Source: Cinnamomum chago
Taxonomy: Eukaryota; Streptophyta; Magnoliopsida; Laurales; Lauraceae
Assembly: GCA_038049695.1 (NCBI GenBank)
Contig: CP142461.1
Location: 32,185,001-32,249,000, forward strand
Reading direction: 5' to 3'
DNA: 64,000 nt
Positions 46,953 through 59,489 of the stretch are shown one piece after another. Numbering within the stretch: the stretch's first letter is position 1; every line of letters begins with the position of its first letter. Under the pieces are notes generated by a model that ran no database searches, was not told the origin of the DNA, and saw only the letters and a list, made by a program, of their open reading frames with translations. The position numbers and the translations under genes were made by a program.

Positions 46953-48759
46953 GTATTCTCTCTCTGTGATTTTGATGAAACTCTCGTTCGCATGGTCATT
47001 TCTTTATGGACTTTGCGTGTCGATTTCTAGATCTGGTTGGGCTTCGAGTCTCTCTTTTCGATTTCAGTGGGATTTCTGATAGCTTGTTCTCACGGCCTTC
47101 TTTTCGTGTTTTTTCTGCTTGTAAATGACCAGATCTGGTTGGTTTTCTTGTTGTTCGACGTCATTTGATTGGTTTTTGATAGATACGCGGTTGAGATCTA
47201 CCTTTTCTTTTGAGAACTACTAGATCTATTATGATTTGAGTGGAATATCGCTTGTTTTAGGGTTTTCAGTCGTGGTTTCTGGTCTAGATGGACGGATCTG
47301 GTCTGTTTTTTTTTTTGTTTTCGATGATGTTATTTCTGGTTTTGGGAAAACCTGTTCTAGATCTGTTTCTTTTCTGGAAGTTCGATGTTGATGTTTTGAT
47401 GAACTGCACATCTGTTCTGTATTTATTCTGGATTCTCGTGTTTGTTACCAAATTCGTTTGCTGTTTCTTTTGATTTGATTTATCTAAAGATTCGAGATTT
47501 GAAGAAATCATCCTGTGTTGTGGAGTTCCGGGTTTTGGAATGGAGATTAGGGCTTTCTAGATTCTTTTACGGTGGAATGGTTTTAGATGTTCCAAAACCT
47601 GATTCCATTTCTGAGTCTTTTAGATCTGTTTTCCGTGCATAGCATGTGGGAGTAAGATTTTAAGTTTTTAGTAGTCTTTTGGATCTTTTAATGCGGTGAT
47701 TTGCATCAAGTGATTGTGATGTTCTAAGGAATTGATTTGATAGTTGAAGAACTTAGATGGAAGATCTTATCATGAAATATGAATATCCTGCTTTATAAGA
47801 TATTGCAATATAAGATTTAACATCCTCTTTATGTTTTGATTACCTTCTGCTAGATCTAATCTGTATTCATGTAGTGGCTGCTCTGTTGTTAAGTTGTAGA
47901 TGCCTTTTGTTTTCTTCCTCACATCTCATTCCTTTGTTTTGCTGCTAGAACTTACAATATGTTACCAATCACAAAAATAATAACATCTTTAAAAATCGTG
48001 ATTTGATTTTATTAACTAGCAGCAGAGCTTCTGCTATGCACGGGCTTGGATTCAGAGAGAAATATACTGAAAAATGTGTTATAGAACAAATATTGGCTTT
48101 TCTTTCTTTCTTCCTCTGTCCTCAGTTTTATCACAAAAGAAAGCAAAAGGGTAGTTGAGCATTGCAATGGAATTAGGGTAAATTTTAGTTCTGGTTTGAG
48201 GAGTAGTAGGAGGAGGGTCACACATCACAAGTGATTTTAGTATCTGCATATGGATTTTAGGCCATGGTTTTGCAATTTAGGCCCCTGTATTGGAATAACA
48301 AGGCTCTTGTGTTTTGGGTTTTTGGAGTTACTAGTTTTTGTTTGTACCACAAAAATCTTTTAAACATCAGGGTAGAAAAATATTCTTTCATCTGAGTTCA
48401 AAACCCATGTTACAGGTACTTTTCCTTCATTTCCTCATGGAGATTTGTTGGAATTTCGTCTAATGCTAATGTTCTGCTAGTTTTACAAGAGCTTCAAATT
48501 CAAAATTTTAACTTTGAAGTCCTGTTCTCATACTTCTCTGGGGACTTCAGTTTTGCTAACATGCTAAAAGTTAAAGATGATCCGGTTTGCTGTGTCTTTA
48601 TCTTTTTGAGATTCGCTTTTTTATAATCTTCCTGGATTCCTTTGCTTTATATTGCATATATGCTTCATTTCATTTGGCTTTATTTATTCCATTCACACTC
48701 AACAATATCATGAATTTTAGAAGTTCCCTTGTAACTTGAATTTGATTGGGCATTTGCAG
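46953..48759 (+). other. SAM synthetase 5' UTR intron, 1.8 kb
   Basis: The GT at 46953 and the CATTTGCAG ending at 48759 bound a T-rich intron ending 17 nt before the ATG. A single leader intron with an intronless CDS is the usual plant SAM synthetase layout. It carries a probable Helitron at 48016-48244. Confidence 0.8.
48016..48244 (-). mobile_element. Probable Helitron in the SAM synthetase leader intron
   Basis: The minus strand ends GCCCGTGCATAGCAGAAGCT, then CTGCTGCTAG, then T, a Helitron-type end with a weakened hairpin. The 5' end (near TACTAAAATCACTTGTGATG) is not certain. Confidence 0.48.
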
Positions 48760-48776
48760 TCTGTCCCCCTGATAAA

Positions 48777-49958
48777 ATGGACACCTTCCTATTCACTTCT
48801 GAATCTGTTAACGAGGGTCACCCCGACAAGCTGTGCGACCAGATCTCTGATGCAGTGCTTGATGCATGCCTCGCTCAGGATGCAGACAGCAAGGTTGCTT
48901 GTGAGACCTGCACCAAGACCAACATGGTCATGGTCTTCGGTGAGATTACCACCAAGGCTAATGTGGACTATGAGAAGATTGTCCGTGACACCTGCAGAGC
49001 AATTGGCTTTGTTTCTGACGATGTTGGTCTTGATGCAGACAACTGCAAGGTCCTTGTGAATATTGAGCAGCAAAGTCCTGACATTGCCCAGGGTGTTCAC
49101 GGCCACCTCACCAAGCGCCCTGAAGAGATTGGTGCTGGTGACCAGGGCCACATGTTTGGATATGCAACTGATGAAACCCCTGAGCTGATGCCCCTCAGCC
49201 ATGTCCTTGCCACCAAGCTCGGTGCCCGTCTCACTGAGGTCCGTAAAAATGGAACCTGCGCCTGGCTGAGGCCTGATGGCAAGACCCAGGTTACTGTTGA
49301 GTATCAAAATGACAACGGTGCCAGGGTCCCCATTCGCGTCCACACCGTCCTCATCTCCACCCAGCACGACGAGACCGTCACCAATGATGAGATTGCTGCT
49401 GACCTCAAAGAGCATGTGATCAAGCCCATCATCCCCGAGAAGTACCTTGACGAGAAGACCATCTTCCACCTTAACCCTTCAGGCCGATTCGTCATCGGTG
49501 GCCCTCATGGTGATGCTGGGCTAACTGGCCGCAAGATCATTATTGACACCTACGGTGGGTGGGGAGCTCATGGAGGAGGTGCTTTCTCTGGCAAGGACCC
49601 AACCAAGGTGGACCGCAGCGGTGCCTACATTGTTAGACAGGCTGCCAAGAGCATTGTCGCCAATGGGCTGGCAAGGAGGTGCATTGTGCAGGTCTCATAC
49701 GCCATTGGAGTGCCGGAGCCACTCTCAGTGCACGTCGACACATATGGGACGGGCAAGATACCAGACAAGGAGATACTTAAAATAGTGAAGGAGTCCTTTG
49801 ATTTCAGGCCAGGGATGATTGCCATCAATCTGGACCTGAAGAGGGGTGGCAATGGCAGGTTCCTGAAGACTGCAGCCTACGGGCATTTCGGAAGGGACGA
49901 CCCAGACTTCACCTGGGAGGTGGTCAAGCCCCTCAAGTGGGATAAGGCCTCTGCTTAG
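48777..49958 (+). CDS. SAMS: S-adenosylmethionine synthetase (methionine adenosyltransferase)
   Basis: 393 codons with no intron, the usual plant length (390-396). The enzyme makes S-adenosylmethionine from methionine and ATP in the cytosol, with Mg2+ and K+, feeding methylation, ethylene and polyamine synthesis. Visible signatures: the N-terminal [19 protein letters not shown] (14-32) with the catalytic-site His15 and Asp17, the hallmark [15 protein letters not shown] (119-133), HPDKT-type residues in the central domain, [15 protein letters not shown] (241-255), and the P-loop-like [16 protein letters not shown] (266-281), ending [10 protein letters not shown]. The ATG is the first after the leader-intron acceptor (GATAAAATGGAC). 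GC-rich third positions contrast with the AT-rich flanks. No damage is visible. Confidence 0.97.
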   Translation: MDTFLFTSESVNEGHPDKLCDQISDAVLDACLAQDADSKVACETCTKTNMVMVFGEITTKANVDYEKIVRDTCRAIGFVSDDVGLDADNCKVLVNIEQQSPDIAQGVHGHLTKRPEEIGAGDQGHMFGYATDETPELMPLSHVLATKLGARLTEVRKNGTCAWLRPDGKTQVTVEYQNDNGARVPIRVHTVLISTQHDETVTNDEIAADLKEHVIKPIIPEKYLDEKTIFHLNPSGRFVIGGPHGDAGLTGRKIIIDTYGGWGAHGGGAFSGKDPTKVDRSGAYIVRQAAKSIVANGLARRCIVQVSYAIGVPEPLSVHVDTYGTGKIPDKEILKIVKESFDFRPGMIAINLDLKRGGNGRFLKTAAYGHFGRDDPDFTWEVVKPLKWDKASA

Positions 49959-50400
49959 AGAGAGAGAGAAATACTGGTGCTGACGCGCCAGTCCCCTATG
50001 CGTGGTCATGGTCGGTGGGGTCACTACTATTTTTTTTCTTTGATAATTGGTCTGTTTGTTTTTTAGTCTCTGTTAATGGTCATGGTCATGGTCATGGTCA
50101 TGGTCATGGTCATGGTTGGGTGCGAGGGTAGGTGAAGTTGGATTTGTTTTGGGAAAGAGAGAGAAACAAAGCCTTGAGGCTTTGAGTGATTGAGTTGGTG
50201 GTGGGTGGTGGTGTTGGGTGTCGTAGAAAGAAGTTGGAGGCGTGAATCTGTGGTGTTTTTTTTTTTTTTCCTCTCTTAATGGCCAAAAGTCATCTCATCG
50301 TGATATGTTACTCTGAAAGTTATTTTATTGTATTTTTTGAATGAATGAATAATTGTGGAGTTCTATATGTGATTTTGCAAAAAGGAGGAATGAGGGTTAT
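49959..50400 (+). other. SAM synthetase 3' UTR and downstream flank
   Basis: G/T-rich, with a GAGAGAGAGA run after the stop, the hexamer repeat below, and AATGAATGAATAAT at about 50340-50353 as a candidate polyadenylation region. Confidence 0.6.
50077..50116. repeat. (GGTCAT)6 hexanucleotide repeat in the 3' UTR
   Basis: Six consecutive GGTCAT units. A partial unit also occurs earlier at about 50005. Confidence 0.93.
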
Positions 50401-51125
50401 ATTTATTCTCAATGCTAGTGAACGAAAGTAGGATAATTTCATTTGGTGAGGAAAGGGAGTGAATGCCATGGGATGACAAGAATGAAGGACTTGAATGATG
50501 TCCTCCTGTAGTAATGGATTAAAATCTTAATGATCGGTATAGAGCTCAATCAGATGGTGGGATCCGTCCACTAAAAAAATATGAAGAAATATACCTGGGC
50601 TCCGCACAGCTTTTATGACAGATGTGGATGCTGAATCTTGTGACGTGAGAGTGGGTGGATCTTGTCTCTCACTAATAAAAAAAGCCGAAGAAAGCAGAGT
50701 ACGCTTTCGTCGGTGTCCTTTGAGCTTGGAGAATCCCCGTGACGTGGTAATATAATTCTTAAAAGCCTCCTCAGTTTTTATTTTTTATTATTACTTAGGC
50801 AAGTGAGGTTACGGTTACGTCATAAGTTGATGGACGACTTGGTTGGCTAAAGACACGTTTGGTAGATCTCTGCAATTTCAATTTTTTTTTTTTTTTTTCG
50901 CAAGATCCACAGTTGGTTCCTTGTGAAAAATCCCAGCAAGGAATCCTCTTATCGTTGTTTCTAATTATTTTTCCTATTTGATCTTTCATTTACCGACTTC
51001 ATAAATCCTCAGACCGGAACATAGAGGTAACTGTTTAGATCTTTGGAAATCTACTTTATAGGTGTCGTAATTAATATCAAGATCGGTAATCATCCTCCAC
51101 GTGGCCAGCATCATAAAGGTCTTCT
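50401..51125. other. Intergenic, nothing recognised
   Basis: No gene. A poly-T run lies at 50881-50899. Confidence 0.6.
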
Positions 51126-51227
51126 GACCACTCTTTTGTGTTTATGTTTGGCATATTTGGATTGAGAGAAATAGACGACCACTCTTTTGTGTTTATGTTT
51201 GGCATATTTGGATTGACAGAAGTAGAC
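51126..51227. repeat. 51-bp tandem duplication
   Basis: Two units (51126-51176 and 51177-51227), both GACCACTCTTTTGTGTTTAT ... TTTGGATTGA, differing at two or three bases. Confidence 0.95.
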
Positions 51228-51943
51228 GCATCATTAGAGCTCAACGAAAGTCAGCCTCAGCCTCAACTGTGGTGAATAGTATCATTCGGACAGCTTTTTC
51301 TTGGAACATCTTTTTCAAACAGTATTTTTTTGTCGTTTGAATACTCCTCTTGCTTTTATACTGTTTATCCAGGTTGGCGACTTTCCGTTTATTCTACCCC
51401 TCATGTGAGTATTGGTGTCCTATAGGATGATGTTGCTTATCCGATAGAAGGTGCAATTCAAAATGCCACACGGACTCTTGTTTGAGAATTCTTTGTATAG
51501 TTGATCTTATTCCCACCCATTTACCATAGATATTATTTGAAACGGATTGCTCTTTATCTCAAATATTACGGTATCATCAGAAATCTCCATAGAAGTGGAG
51601 ATTTCAAGTAAGAAGGATCGCAACTGCTCTTAAGAAATTTCATATTACTTTTGTGGAATTTCAGCCTTCAACGGTGAGATTTAGCAGGAAGTTGTGTCGA
51701 AATAGATTAGTTCCTTCTCACATCTTAAATGTTGAGATTGAGATGTTATGGCATCTTTGATTGCTTGTTGCCTAGGCCGTGGGCAATGTATTTCACATTT
51801 TTTATTTGCTGATTTTAATGTTCGTTTATCTATATAATAATGGGGTATGCCCATTTGGAGCCTCTAAGACCAAAAATTTGGGTTTCTAGAGGTCATTTTC
51901 TGTTTTTCTGTATATTATTCTTTTAGGAGAAATGAAGAACTTT

Positions 51944-51980
<37 letters not shown>
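51228..51980 (+). other. A-tailed sequence, possible retrocopy or LINE remnant
   Basis: The segment ends with about 27 A at 51951-51977. Frames are broken and I recognise no protein in them. A poly(A) end without defined repeats suggests retroposition. Confidence 0.35.
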
Positions 51981-51981
<1 letters not shown>

Positions 51982-52126
51982 GGTAGTCAAATATTAGCGA
52001 TTGATTCATCACAGGTTTAGATAAAAAAAAAAAAAAAAAAACCTTCAGATTGTTTTGATCATAAATTCTGAGATTTCACGGGTCTCTTTTGAAAAACCCG
52101 AATTATTATTTCTCTTCATGGATTTT

Positions 52127-52251
52127 GGGGGGGCGGGGGCGGGCATGATTTCATAGTTTGAGTAATCATAGATCATGAGAAATTGTGGGGGGGGGCGGAG
52201 GGGGGGGCGCATGATTTCATAGTTTGAGTAATCATAGATCATGAGAAATTG
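52127..52251. repeat. G-rich tandem duplication with 43-bp repeats
   Basis: GGGGGGGCGGGGGCGGG (52127-52143) is followed by a 43-bp unit (52143-52185), a second G-rich stretch (52187-52207) and an exact second copy of the unit (52209-52251). Confidence 0.95.
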
Positions 52252-52259
52252 GCTAAAAA

Positions 52260-53279
52260 TGGATGGATGACCGCTATCATATTCGAATGAACAGTGCGGT
52301 AAAATAGAGGTTTAGGTTTTTACTTTAGAACTGTATTTTATGCACCCCACAATCATGATTCGAACCCTTCATATCTAGAAGGTCCAAAGTAGGTCAATTT
52401 TCAACCGTTGATTCCTCATATACTTTGAGGTATTTGTAAAAACGAGCATGCCCTAAAAAATGATCTTTTAAATTTATATGGGACCGGCATTGAAAATCAA
52501 GGCGGGCCATCTATAAAAAGGCAAAAAATGGTCAAGTGTTCAAATTTTAGGGCTTGATTCATCACGAAACTCGATAAAATTATAAAAAACTTGTAACCGC
52601 CGGATCAAGTATATATAACTCCACAGATTCCTCGTGTTCACCAAACGTGAAATGCATTGGATCTTCCTAATGAGAAATCCTCATTGAAGAAAGCATCATA
52701 TGAGAAGAATGTAGAAATCCTCTGGATAGAGGATGATTCTCCTGTTGCCTAAAGTGCCCTAATTAGGATTTCAAATGGGTGTCCAATTATTTTTGAATTC
52801 TCCGGTCTCTAATAAAGTGGGCATCAAGTTTTTTTTTTTTTTTTCCATCGTGAGTCTATTTTGCTTTAGTTGTATGCCATTCTATAATCCTTCTTATATC
52901 ATATACTAATTTTATAATCCCACTTGTATATATTTTAAGAAAAAACTTTGAACCTTTTGGTCCAATTATACCAATGCACTCACTATTCAAATCCCCTCAT
53001 TTGGACTTCAGCAAAAGAACTGTCGTATATGTGTTATGTGTATGTGAAACACATGTGTGAAGCCAAATTCCCTTCATTAGATTTTCCCCATGCATTGTAC
53101 TTTTTCTTATTCTATTTTCATTCTTCCATATAGATATTTTGTTATGAACCATTAGATTGAGTCAATACAGTGGTTGTAGAGCTTCTTTTTATTTAGAATA
53201 CCTTAGAGAAAAGAGAAGGGTGCATTCATTTGCTAGAATTTTAGGATTGGCAATTCGATGGGTTTTCGGAACAAAACTT
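52260..53279. other. Intergenic, nothing recognised
   Basis: AT-rich with no coding frame and no defined repeat ends. Confidence 0.6.
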
Positions 53280-54480
53280 GAGTCCAAATTGAGTTTTAAT
53301 TTTACGTGTTTAGATATGGTGTGTAGTGGTGCATCATCATGAAGATTGAGGAAGATAAACAAAAAAATTTAGACTTTACAGTCAAGCACCCATAGCCTGA
53401 GATAGAAACTCAGCTTGCTCGACCGAACCCTACTCCGGGTCGAGCGAGTGGTCCCACTAGCTCAAGCGCAAGTCAGACAGAGCTTTCGTGCAACCGAACC
53501 CAGTCCCGTTTTAAGCGAACTTCGCGAAAGTTTCCTAAGTGTTTTGGAAACCTCACATATTTTCTCTCTAGGTTATTTGAGTTCTACTTTGTTTAGAAAT
53601 TCTCTTGCATGAACCAAAACCTATTTAAACAAACACTTGCTACCATAGAACTCACCTCTCTCCCATTCAAAAAATTGAGAATTCCTTGAGAGATCTTTGA
53701 GAGTTATGTGTTGCAGTGTTTGCAAGAGTTTTGTGCTGAAGTTTGTCCTCTACTCTTTGTTGTTTGATTTGATAGGCATCAAGGTGGATTGTGGTTCAAG
53801 CACAGACGAACGGTGAACGGTGAGCTCCTGGCGAGAAGATCAACAATTTATTAGGTTGTGGTCAACTGGGGCTTGGTATTATGGTCAACTGGGGATTGGT
53901 ATGAGTTCTCTTGCTAATAGTTCATATTATAGTGCCTGGTTTAACTTGGACCAGGCAATAGGTCTTGTGAGTTTTCCCATTGGGTTTTCCACGTAAAAAA
54001 TTGCATGTCTTCTCCGTGTGGTTGATTGCTTATTTAATTAGTTTTAGTTTAATTGGATTGAACTGCATAATAAAAATCTGATTGGGACATAGACCCTCCT
54101 GCGGTCGTCTATCATCATTCATTTTGCATTGCTTGCTAGAGAATGTAGAGATTGAGAGAGGAGGCAAGAGAGAAGATATTCTCCAAGAAGACCAAGAAAG
54201 GGGAGGAAAAAAAAAAAAAACACTTTGCAAGCTTGTACTTGTAAATGGGTTCCTAGAGCTTAACTTGGTAGTTGGCTTGTAATCTCCATTAGAGGAAAAG
54301 AAAAGGCTTTGCATTGTAACCGAATCACATAAATTTTGAATCTTGCGTGTTTTTTATCTTTTTTTTTTCATATTTCTCTACATGATGGTGATTTGATGTA
54401 TGTTTGTATTAATTGCATTGTCATAGCATTTAATTGGTAATTAGTGTTGGAGAATCACATTACCTACCTAGTGTATGTAT
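53280..54480 (+). mobile_element. Possible Copia-type LTR remnant
   Basis: TGGGTTTTCCACGTAAAA followed by a T/A-rich GTGTGGTTGATTGCTTAT stretch resembles the U5 region of plant Copia LTRs. A 23-bp tandem pair (53859-53902, TGGTCAACTGGGG) lies upstream. Neither end nor a primer site could be fixed. Confidence 0.38.
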
Positions 54481-54794
54481 ATAGAAATTCCCCAACAACA
54501 AGAACTTCCTTGGGATGCCCAACAAGTCAATGTGCTTCACCCACCCATAGAATCTAAAAAACACTCAAAATTACATGCAAAGACACGTTTGAGCATAGCC
54601 CACTTTCAGAATAAATCACATGCTAAGTTGCATGATTAAACAAAAGGGAATGGAATCAATTAATGTAATGTTGGTAGGCCCAACTATGATTACCTTGAAA
54701 TTCTGCTTGGTGCCTATGGACGGATAGTCCAACTCCCGTCCATTTACTTGCTAACTAGTCTTCCTCCCTTCTATTACTATTTCTCGGGTGTGAC

Positions 54795-56919
54795 TGGTTC
54801 ATATCACCCGATATAAATCGGTCATAACCTATATCATTTCGATATCGGCATACAAATCGGTCTCGGTCTCTCCCTCTTAAAATATCCCTAAATTCTCAAA
54901 AAATATTGGCGGATCTTTTGGCCAATATATTGACCATTATTTTTAAAAACATCGACCAACAGTTTCAAAAATCCTTTTTTTTTCCACTTTTTCCTCTTCT
55001 ACTCATTTTTTTTCCCTTCCAATCTAGTCCCCAACAACCTGTTTTTATCCGTTAACCAATTTTATGAATTTCAAATGGTGCTCAAGTCATCTCAATCTAT
55101 CGAGGAGACTCATCATCTTATCAAGGGATCTTCCTACGTCGACTACAATATCAATATGGCTATGGGTATGGGATGGGAGTGTAGCCTAGGAGTACTTTGG
55201 ATCATATTATTATGAATTATACCAAAGAAATGGTGGTGGTGGTGATATCGAGGATGGGCGTAACTCCACTTGGAATTAAACTATACATTCAAGTCCATCC
55301 CCTCATTTCGAGGAAACCATAAATGTTTAGTTGCTTTGTACTCTGTCGTGTTATCCTCGTGTAAAGTATTATCTCGATGCTCTTGAGATCATGGTTTTAA
55401 AAATAGGTCGATACCGGTTCATATCGGCCGATACCAAGCCGATATCACTGAGATATCGGTCTCGGTTTTTTTCTTCATTATCTCGGCCCATCTCGGCCGA
55501 GATGAACTTCATCTCGGATTTTTTAATATCTCGGCCGATATTTTCAAAATATCAGCTGAGATAGCGGTATCATGTGTTTTTTTTTTTAAATGAAGCATAG
55601 ATGTTTGTCATTTACTCACTTGTGTTGTTTTCTTTATTTAGGAGTTAGATCTACATACTTTCATGCTAGATCTACTCATACACATGATTTTGAACTTTTT
55701 TTTCAATTTTTATATTTTCAAATTTTTTAATATTTGAATTATAATATATCATTTTTTGGAGATTTCATCATAAATATGTTGTTTTAATGATTCATGATCA
55801 TTGTATGGTGTGTAAATGATTGATCTACATACTTTTATGTTAGATCTATATATTTAGGATTTTGAAAATGATTTTATTAATTTTTGTTTTTCAAAAAATA
55901 ATTGTTGCTACTTGTTAGGATATTTGTGATACCAAAGGCTTAATGGCTTATTAATAGTGTGTAGATGATAGATCTACATCTACTCATAGTCATAAACATG
56001 ATTTAGATTTTTATTTTTTATTTTCGGATTTTTTAATATTTGAATTATAATATATCATTTTTTTGGGGATTTCATCTTAAATATGTTGATTTCATCATAA
56101 ATATCATTTTTCAGGTAAACCATGAACATTTTGATGCCAAAGTGCTTTATGATTTATCTATCTCAGTTACTAACTCACTATCTCATTCACTAATCTTCAA
56201 GGTCTTGAATTTCACAACTTTATTTGATGACTAAGTTAGTATTAAATGATAATTGATATGTTATCTTTATCTTCTTATATTTGACATTAATAAATTGATC
56301 ATGAGCATCAATAATGTTTGTATTATATGAAATACTGGAAAAGCCAGTGAACTGCGACACAGACAGGACTAATAACTTAAGGTGACCGAGATTTTGATTT
56401 ATTGTTGTTATTAATGGAAACAAATATTGTTTTCCAGTATTTTCTAATATTCCAGATTTTTTGGATATTTTTGCGAATTTTTTTGGATTAAAAAAAAATT
56501 CATACCGCGATGACCGCGACGGACCGATATCCGCGACCGATACCGATATTATATCGGTTTTTCGGCCCGGCCGATACCGCGACCGAGACCGAGATTTTGA
56601 ACCATGCTTGAGATTCACAACTTATTCAACGATTGATATGTACAAGCTTTAGTTTCTTAAATTTAATACTAATAGATAGCTTATTAGTCATAATTATAGT
56701 TCCATTTTATAAAATTTATGGTATTTCAACTTATTTTAATATATATACACACACATGTGAATCATTTTAATTATAAACAAAACTTAAATAACTTCAAATA
56801 AGACAACGATGCATGATTCCATGATTTGGGCAATATTATGATTTATAATTGTTACTAACAGAAAGAAAAACATAGTTTTCGTAAGTCTATGGAAAAACAT
56901 ACCATGATTTTAAACCATG
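54795..56919. mobile_element. Outer member of the CGGTATCGG hAT family, nested host
   Basis: Its right end GATTTTAAACCATG (56906-56919) matches the family terminus, and its left part carries CGATATCGGCAT-type repeats. The segment 55080-55300 matches the transposase-remnant part of copy 1 (CATCTCAATC ... TCATCATCTTATCAAG). The left terminus is eroded, so the left limit is approximate. Confidence 0.55.
55390..56606. mobile_element. hAT element with CGGTATCGG subterminal repeats, copy 2
   Basis: The ends CATGGTTTTAAAAA and (from the right) CATGGTTCAAAATC are flanked by the exact 8-bp duplication CTTGAGAT (55382-55389 and 56607-56614). The right half reads as the reverse complement of copy 1's left half (for example GATTTATTGTTGTTATTAAT region, ATGAGCATCAATAATG). 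It is non-coding. Confidence 0.87.
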
Positions 56920-56933
56920 ATGCAAACAAACAA

Positions 56934-57173
56934 GGCACGTTTGTGTACGTCCCCCGGAAAACTGGCTTTGCAAAATTTTTCCTCTTTGGTGGATTTTTTT
57001 TCTAGCCCCATTTTAAGAAAAGTGTTTTCCAGGAATTACACAAAATTTAATTCATTATTTTGCTTTTCCTCGTCGGAAAAGCTGCCACACCAAATATGGA
57101 AAATTTTCACTCCAAAAAAGCAGTCAGATGTTCCACGCCTTTTCCATAGAAACACGCCTGCATAAATGTGCCC
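56934..57173. mobile_element. MITE-like element
   Basis: The ends GGCACGTTTGTGTACG and (from the right) GGGCACATTTATGCAGGC pair imperfectly. TTTTCCATAGAAA ... TGTGCCC near its right end recurs at 7130-7165, so a second partial copy exists there. Confidence 0.5.
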
Positions 57174-57861
57174 TTTAATTCCAAATTCTACCCCAAAAAA
57201 AAAAAAAAAAACTTTCCCAAAACCAAACTTAGCACAAGTAGTTTAGAATGAGAGAGCTCGATTGATCACACGCAGGCTCATACGCAGGCCAGAAAGATAG
57301 CATAGGCAGTTACCTCTTATTGTATCATTCATCTCCAGAGGCAAAAGTGATTTGACATGACTATATGGGCCATGAGCAGGGTAGCATATGCAGTTACCTC
57401 TTACTGTATCTCATTCATTTCCAGAGGCACATGGTGGTATGACATGAAAAAAATCTAGGTAATAATACAAAAAAAGGTAGACCCTTGACTACACCACCCA
57501 AAACTCATGATCAAACTTAGAAGGAAGGCCATTCAACCTTTACCATCAAGAATGATCCTATCAAAACAAAGGAAAAAAAAAATCCTGTTGTTGAAAGAAA
57601 ACATACCTCAGCTATGGTTTATTTGCTAGACCAGCTCAGCATCACATCCTAAGCGTGGGGATGAGGTTTGGCTAGCACACCACATGTCTCTTTTGCTGAA
57701 GACCAGCAGTGCCTGTGGTGCCAGATTAAAATATTTCCCCTTGAATGGCCAGAACTTGAACCTGCTTAGTGCCCATCAGTGCAAAGGCCTGTTACAAATG
57801 TAAATAATTCCACAATCTCAACATCAGATCCTTTCTGTTCATTATAATACCTATTCCGGCC
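57174..57861. other. Intergenic, with a duplicated GCAGTTACCTCTTA block
   Basis: About 45 bp starting GCAGTTACCTCTTA recur at about 57305 and 57389. No gene. Confidence 0.6.
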
Positions 57862-58530
57862 CAGGGGTGTAAAAACATAATTGAAAAACCGTCTAACCGA
57901 ACTGAACCGACGATTAATAACCGTGTTTCATGATTTCTGTAACGATTATGGTTATTAAAATCGGAAAACCGTGCTTTCGATTTCGATTTTTAGTCTCAAC
58001 TCATGATTATTAATCAAACACCGAACCGTAAGATACGATTCGGTTAACCATTTTTCAAAACACACGGTTAACTAAACCAACACCCTAATTTAAAAGAGAA
58101 AGAAGAAGAAAGAGGGTATTGTGTAATTTTATAACTTAAATAACCCCTTTTAGCTTTTGAGCCCTAATCATTGGAACAAAAAACGAAAGAGTGAAAAGTG
58201 AAGGATCAGGGACGTGCTGCTAAAAAAATGCACTTTCTTCATTTGTCTATGTGAACATTTTATTAATACTGCAGTAATTGGAATTATGTAATTTGTTATC
58301 TAATATATTTGGTTTTGACTTTTGAACATGTATTTTGCATTCTGACAAAAAAATAATATATATATATATATTTTAAGTGACAATTAATCGTAATCAAAGC
58401 GTCTAATACGATTAACCGCGGTTCGATTTTTTAAGATACGGTAACAGATTTTAAAAACTGAAAACCGTATATTATAGTTCGGTTAACGGTTTTCCCATAA
58501 CATTCGGTTAACTGAACCGTAACACCCCTA
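57862..58530. mobile_element. hAT MITE with ACCGT/CGGTTA-rich interior
   Basis: The ends CAGGGGTGTAAAAAC and (from the right) TAGGGGTGTTACGGTT are flanked by TTCCGGCC (57854-57861) and GTCCGGCC (58531-58538), 7 of 8 matching. GGTTAAC-type motifs cluster inside both ends. Confidence 0.82.
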
Positions 58531-59088
58531 GTCCGGCCGATCCAAGTTGAGAGTCAGCTTGGCGATCAAGTGGTGATGTTATCAAAGAGCTGAGGGAACA
58601 AAAAATCAGCTCAGCACATTGAATGGTGGACTCAAAGTGCACATCAATCAATAAAGAATCTGCCCAGAAGTGCTAACTTTCTGAACAAACTTGTGAAATT
58701 GCAATTCCCTGACTAGGAAATTTATATTGTCATGCCTACAACTCTGAAAACCACTGACCAAGAGAAATATTAGAGAAGTTGAAAATGGATACCAACAATT
58801 GGATGTAGCAACATTCGTTATAGGTTGAAGACATCATGATCTGATATTTTCCATTTTTTGCTCAAACTAAAAAGGAGCAAACAATTGCAGTAATGAACCA
58901 ACAGATTAATTTCATCAAAATTGTCTGTACATTTTTACACTTGATGTGAATCTGTTTTACACACCATTTCATGGGATTCCACCAGCTATTCTGATGATGC
59001 GATCCCACTTTATCAATTATGATTACTCAGATACATCCATTCTTTGAGTGGTACAGGTAAAACTAGAACCGTAAGACTATCAATTATG

Positions 59089-59489
59089 TCATTGAAATTC
59101 GTTAGTACCCTCATCCAAACTAAGCCGTTTAGCAAGCAAGTCCACAGGTAAGGAACCTAAGGGTACAGATGTTTCCAACTCTTCAAATAAAGGGTCGTCA
59201 TCATCATCACCATAGTCATCAATATCATCTTCATCAGTCTCAGTGTCAGACTCATCACTTTTTTCATTTTTTGATATATCGGAAACATTTCCACCTGACA
59301 CAACCAATGCTGGATATGAATGTTCTGTTGCCTGAGTCATGCTTTCAAACTCCTCGACCTTCTCTAGAAGAGCATCCGGACCGAGATTGATCTCATCCAG
59401 AAGTAGTGCTTTGCTTGACTCTATTGCACGCTTCCACAATGACATCATTTTTGGGCTTGAAATTGGTGTTTCAGCAACCGTTGTACCAT
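59089..59489 (-). CDS. CRM-domain gene, last exon
   Basis: It follows acceptor GTTATGCAG, completes an Asp codon, then encodes [18 protein letters not shown] to EFQ and TGA (59091-59089). It has a strongly acidic stretch of about 30 residues before the conserved C-terminus. Confidence 0.88.

Noticed and set aside
48789..49469. 226-codon minus-strand frame opposite the SAM synthetase
   Set aside because: It is a shadow of the conserved, GC-rich plus-strand CDS and has no protein-family features.
59169..59390. His-rich plus-strand frame
   Set aside because: Antisense shadow of the acidic stretch in the last CRM-gene exon.
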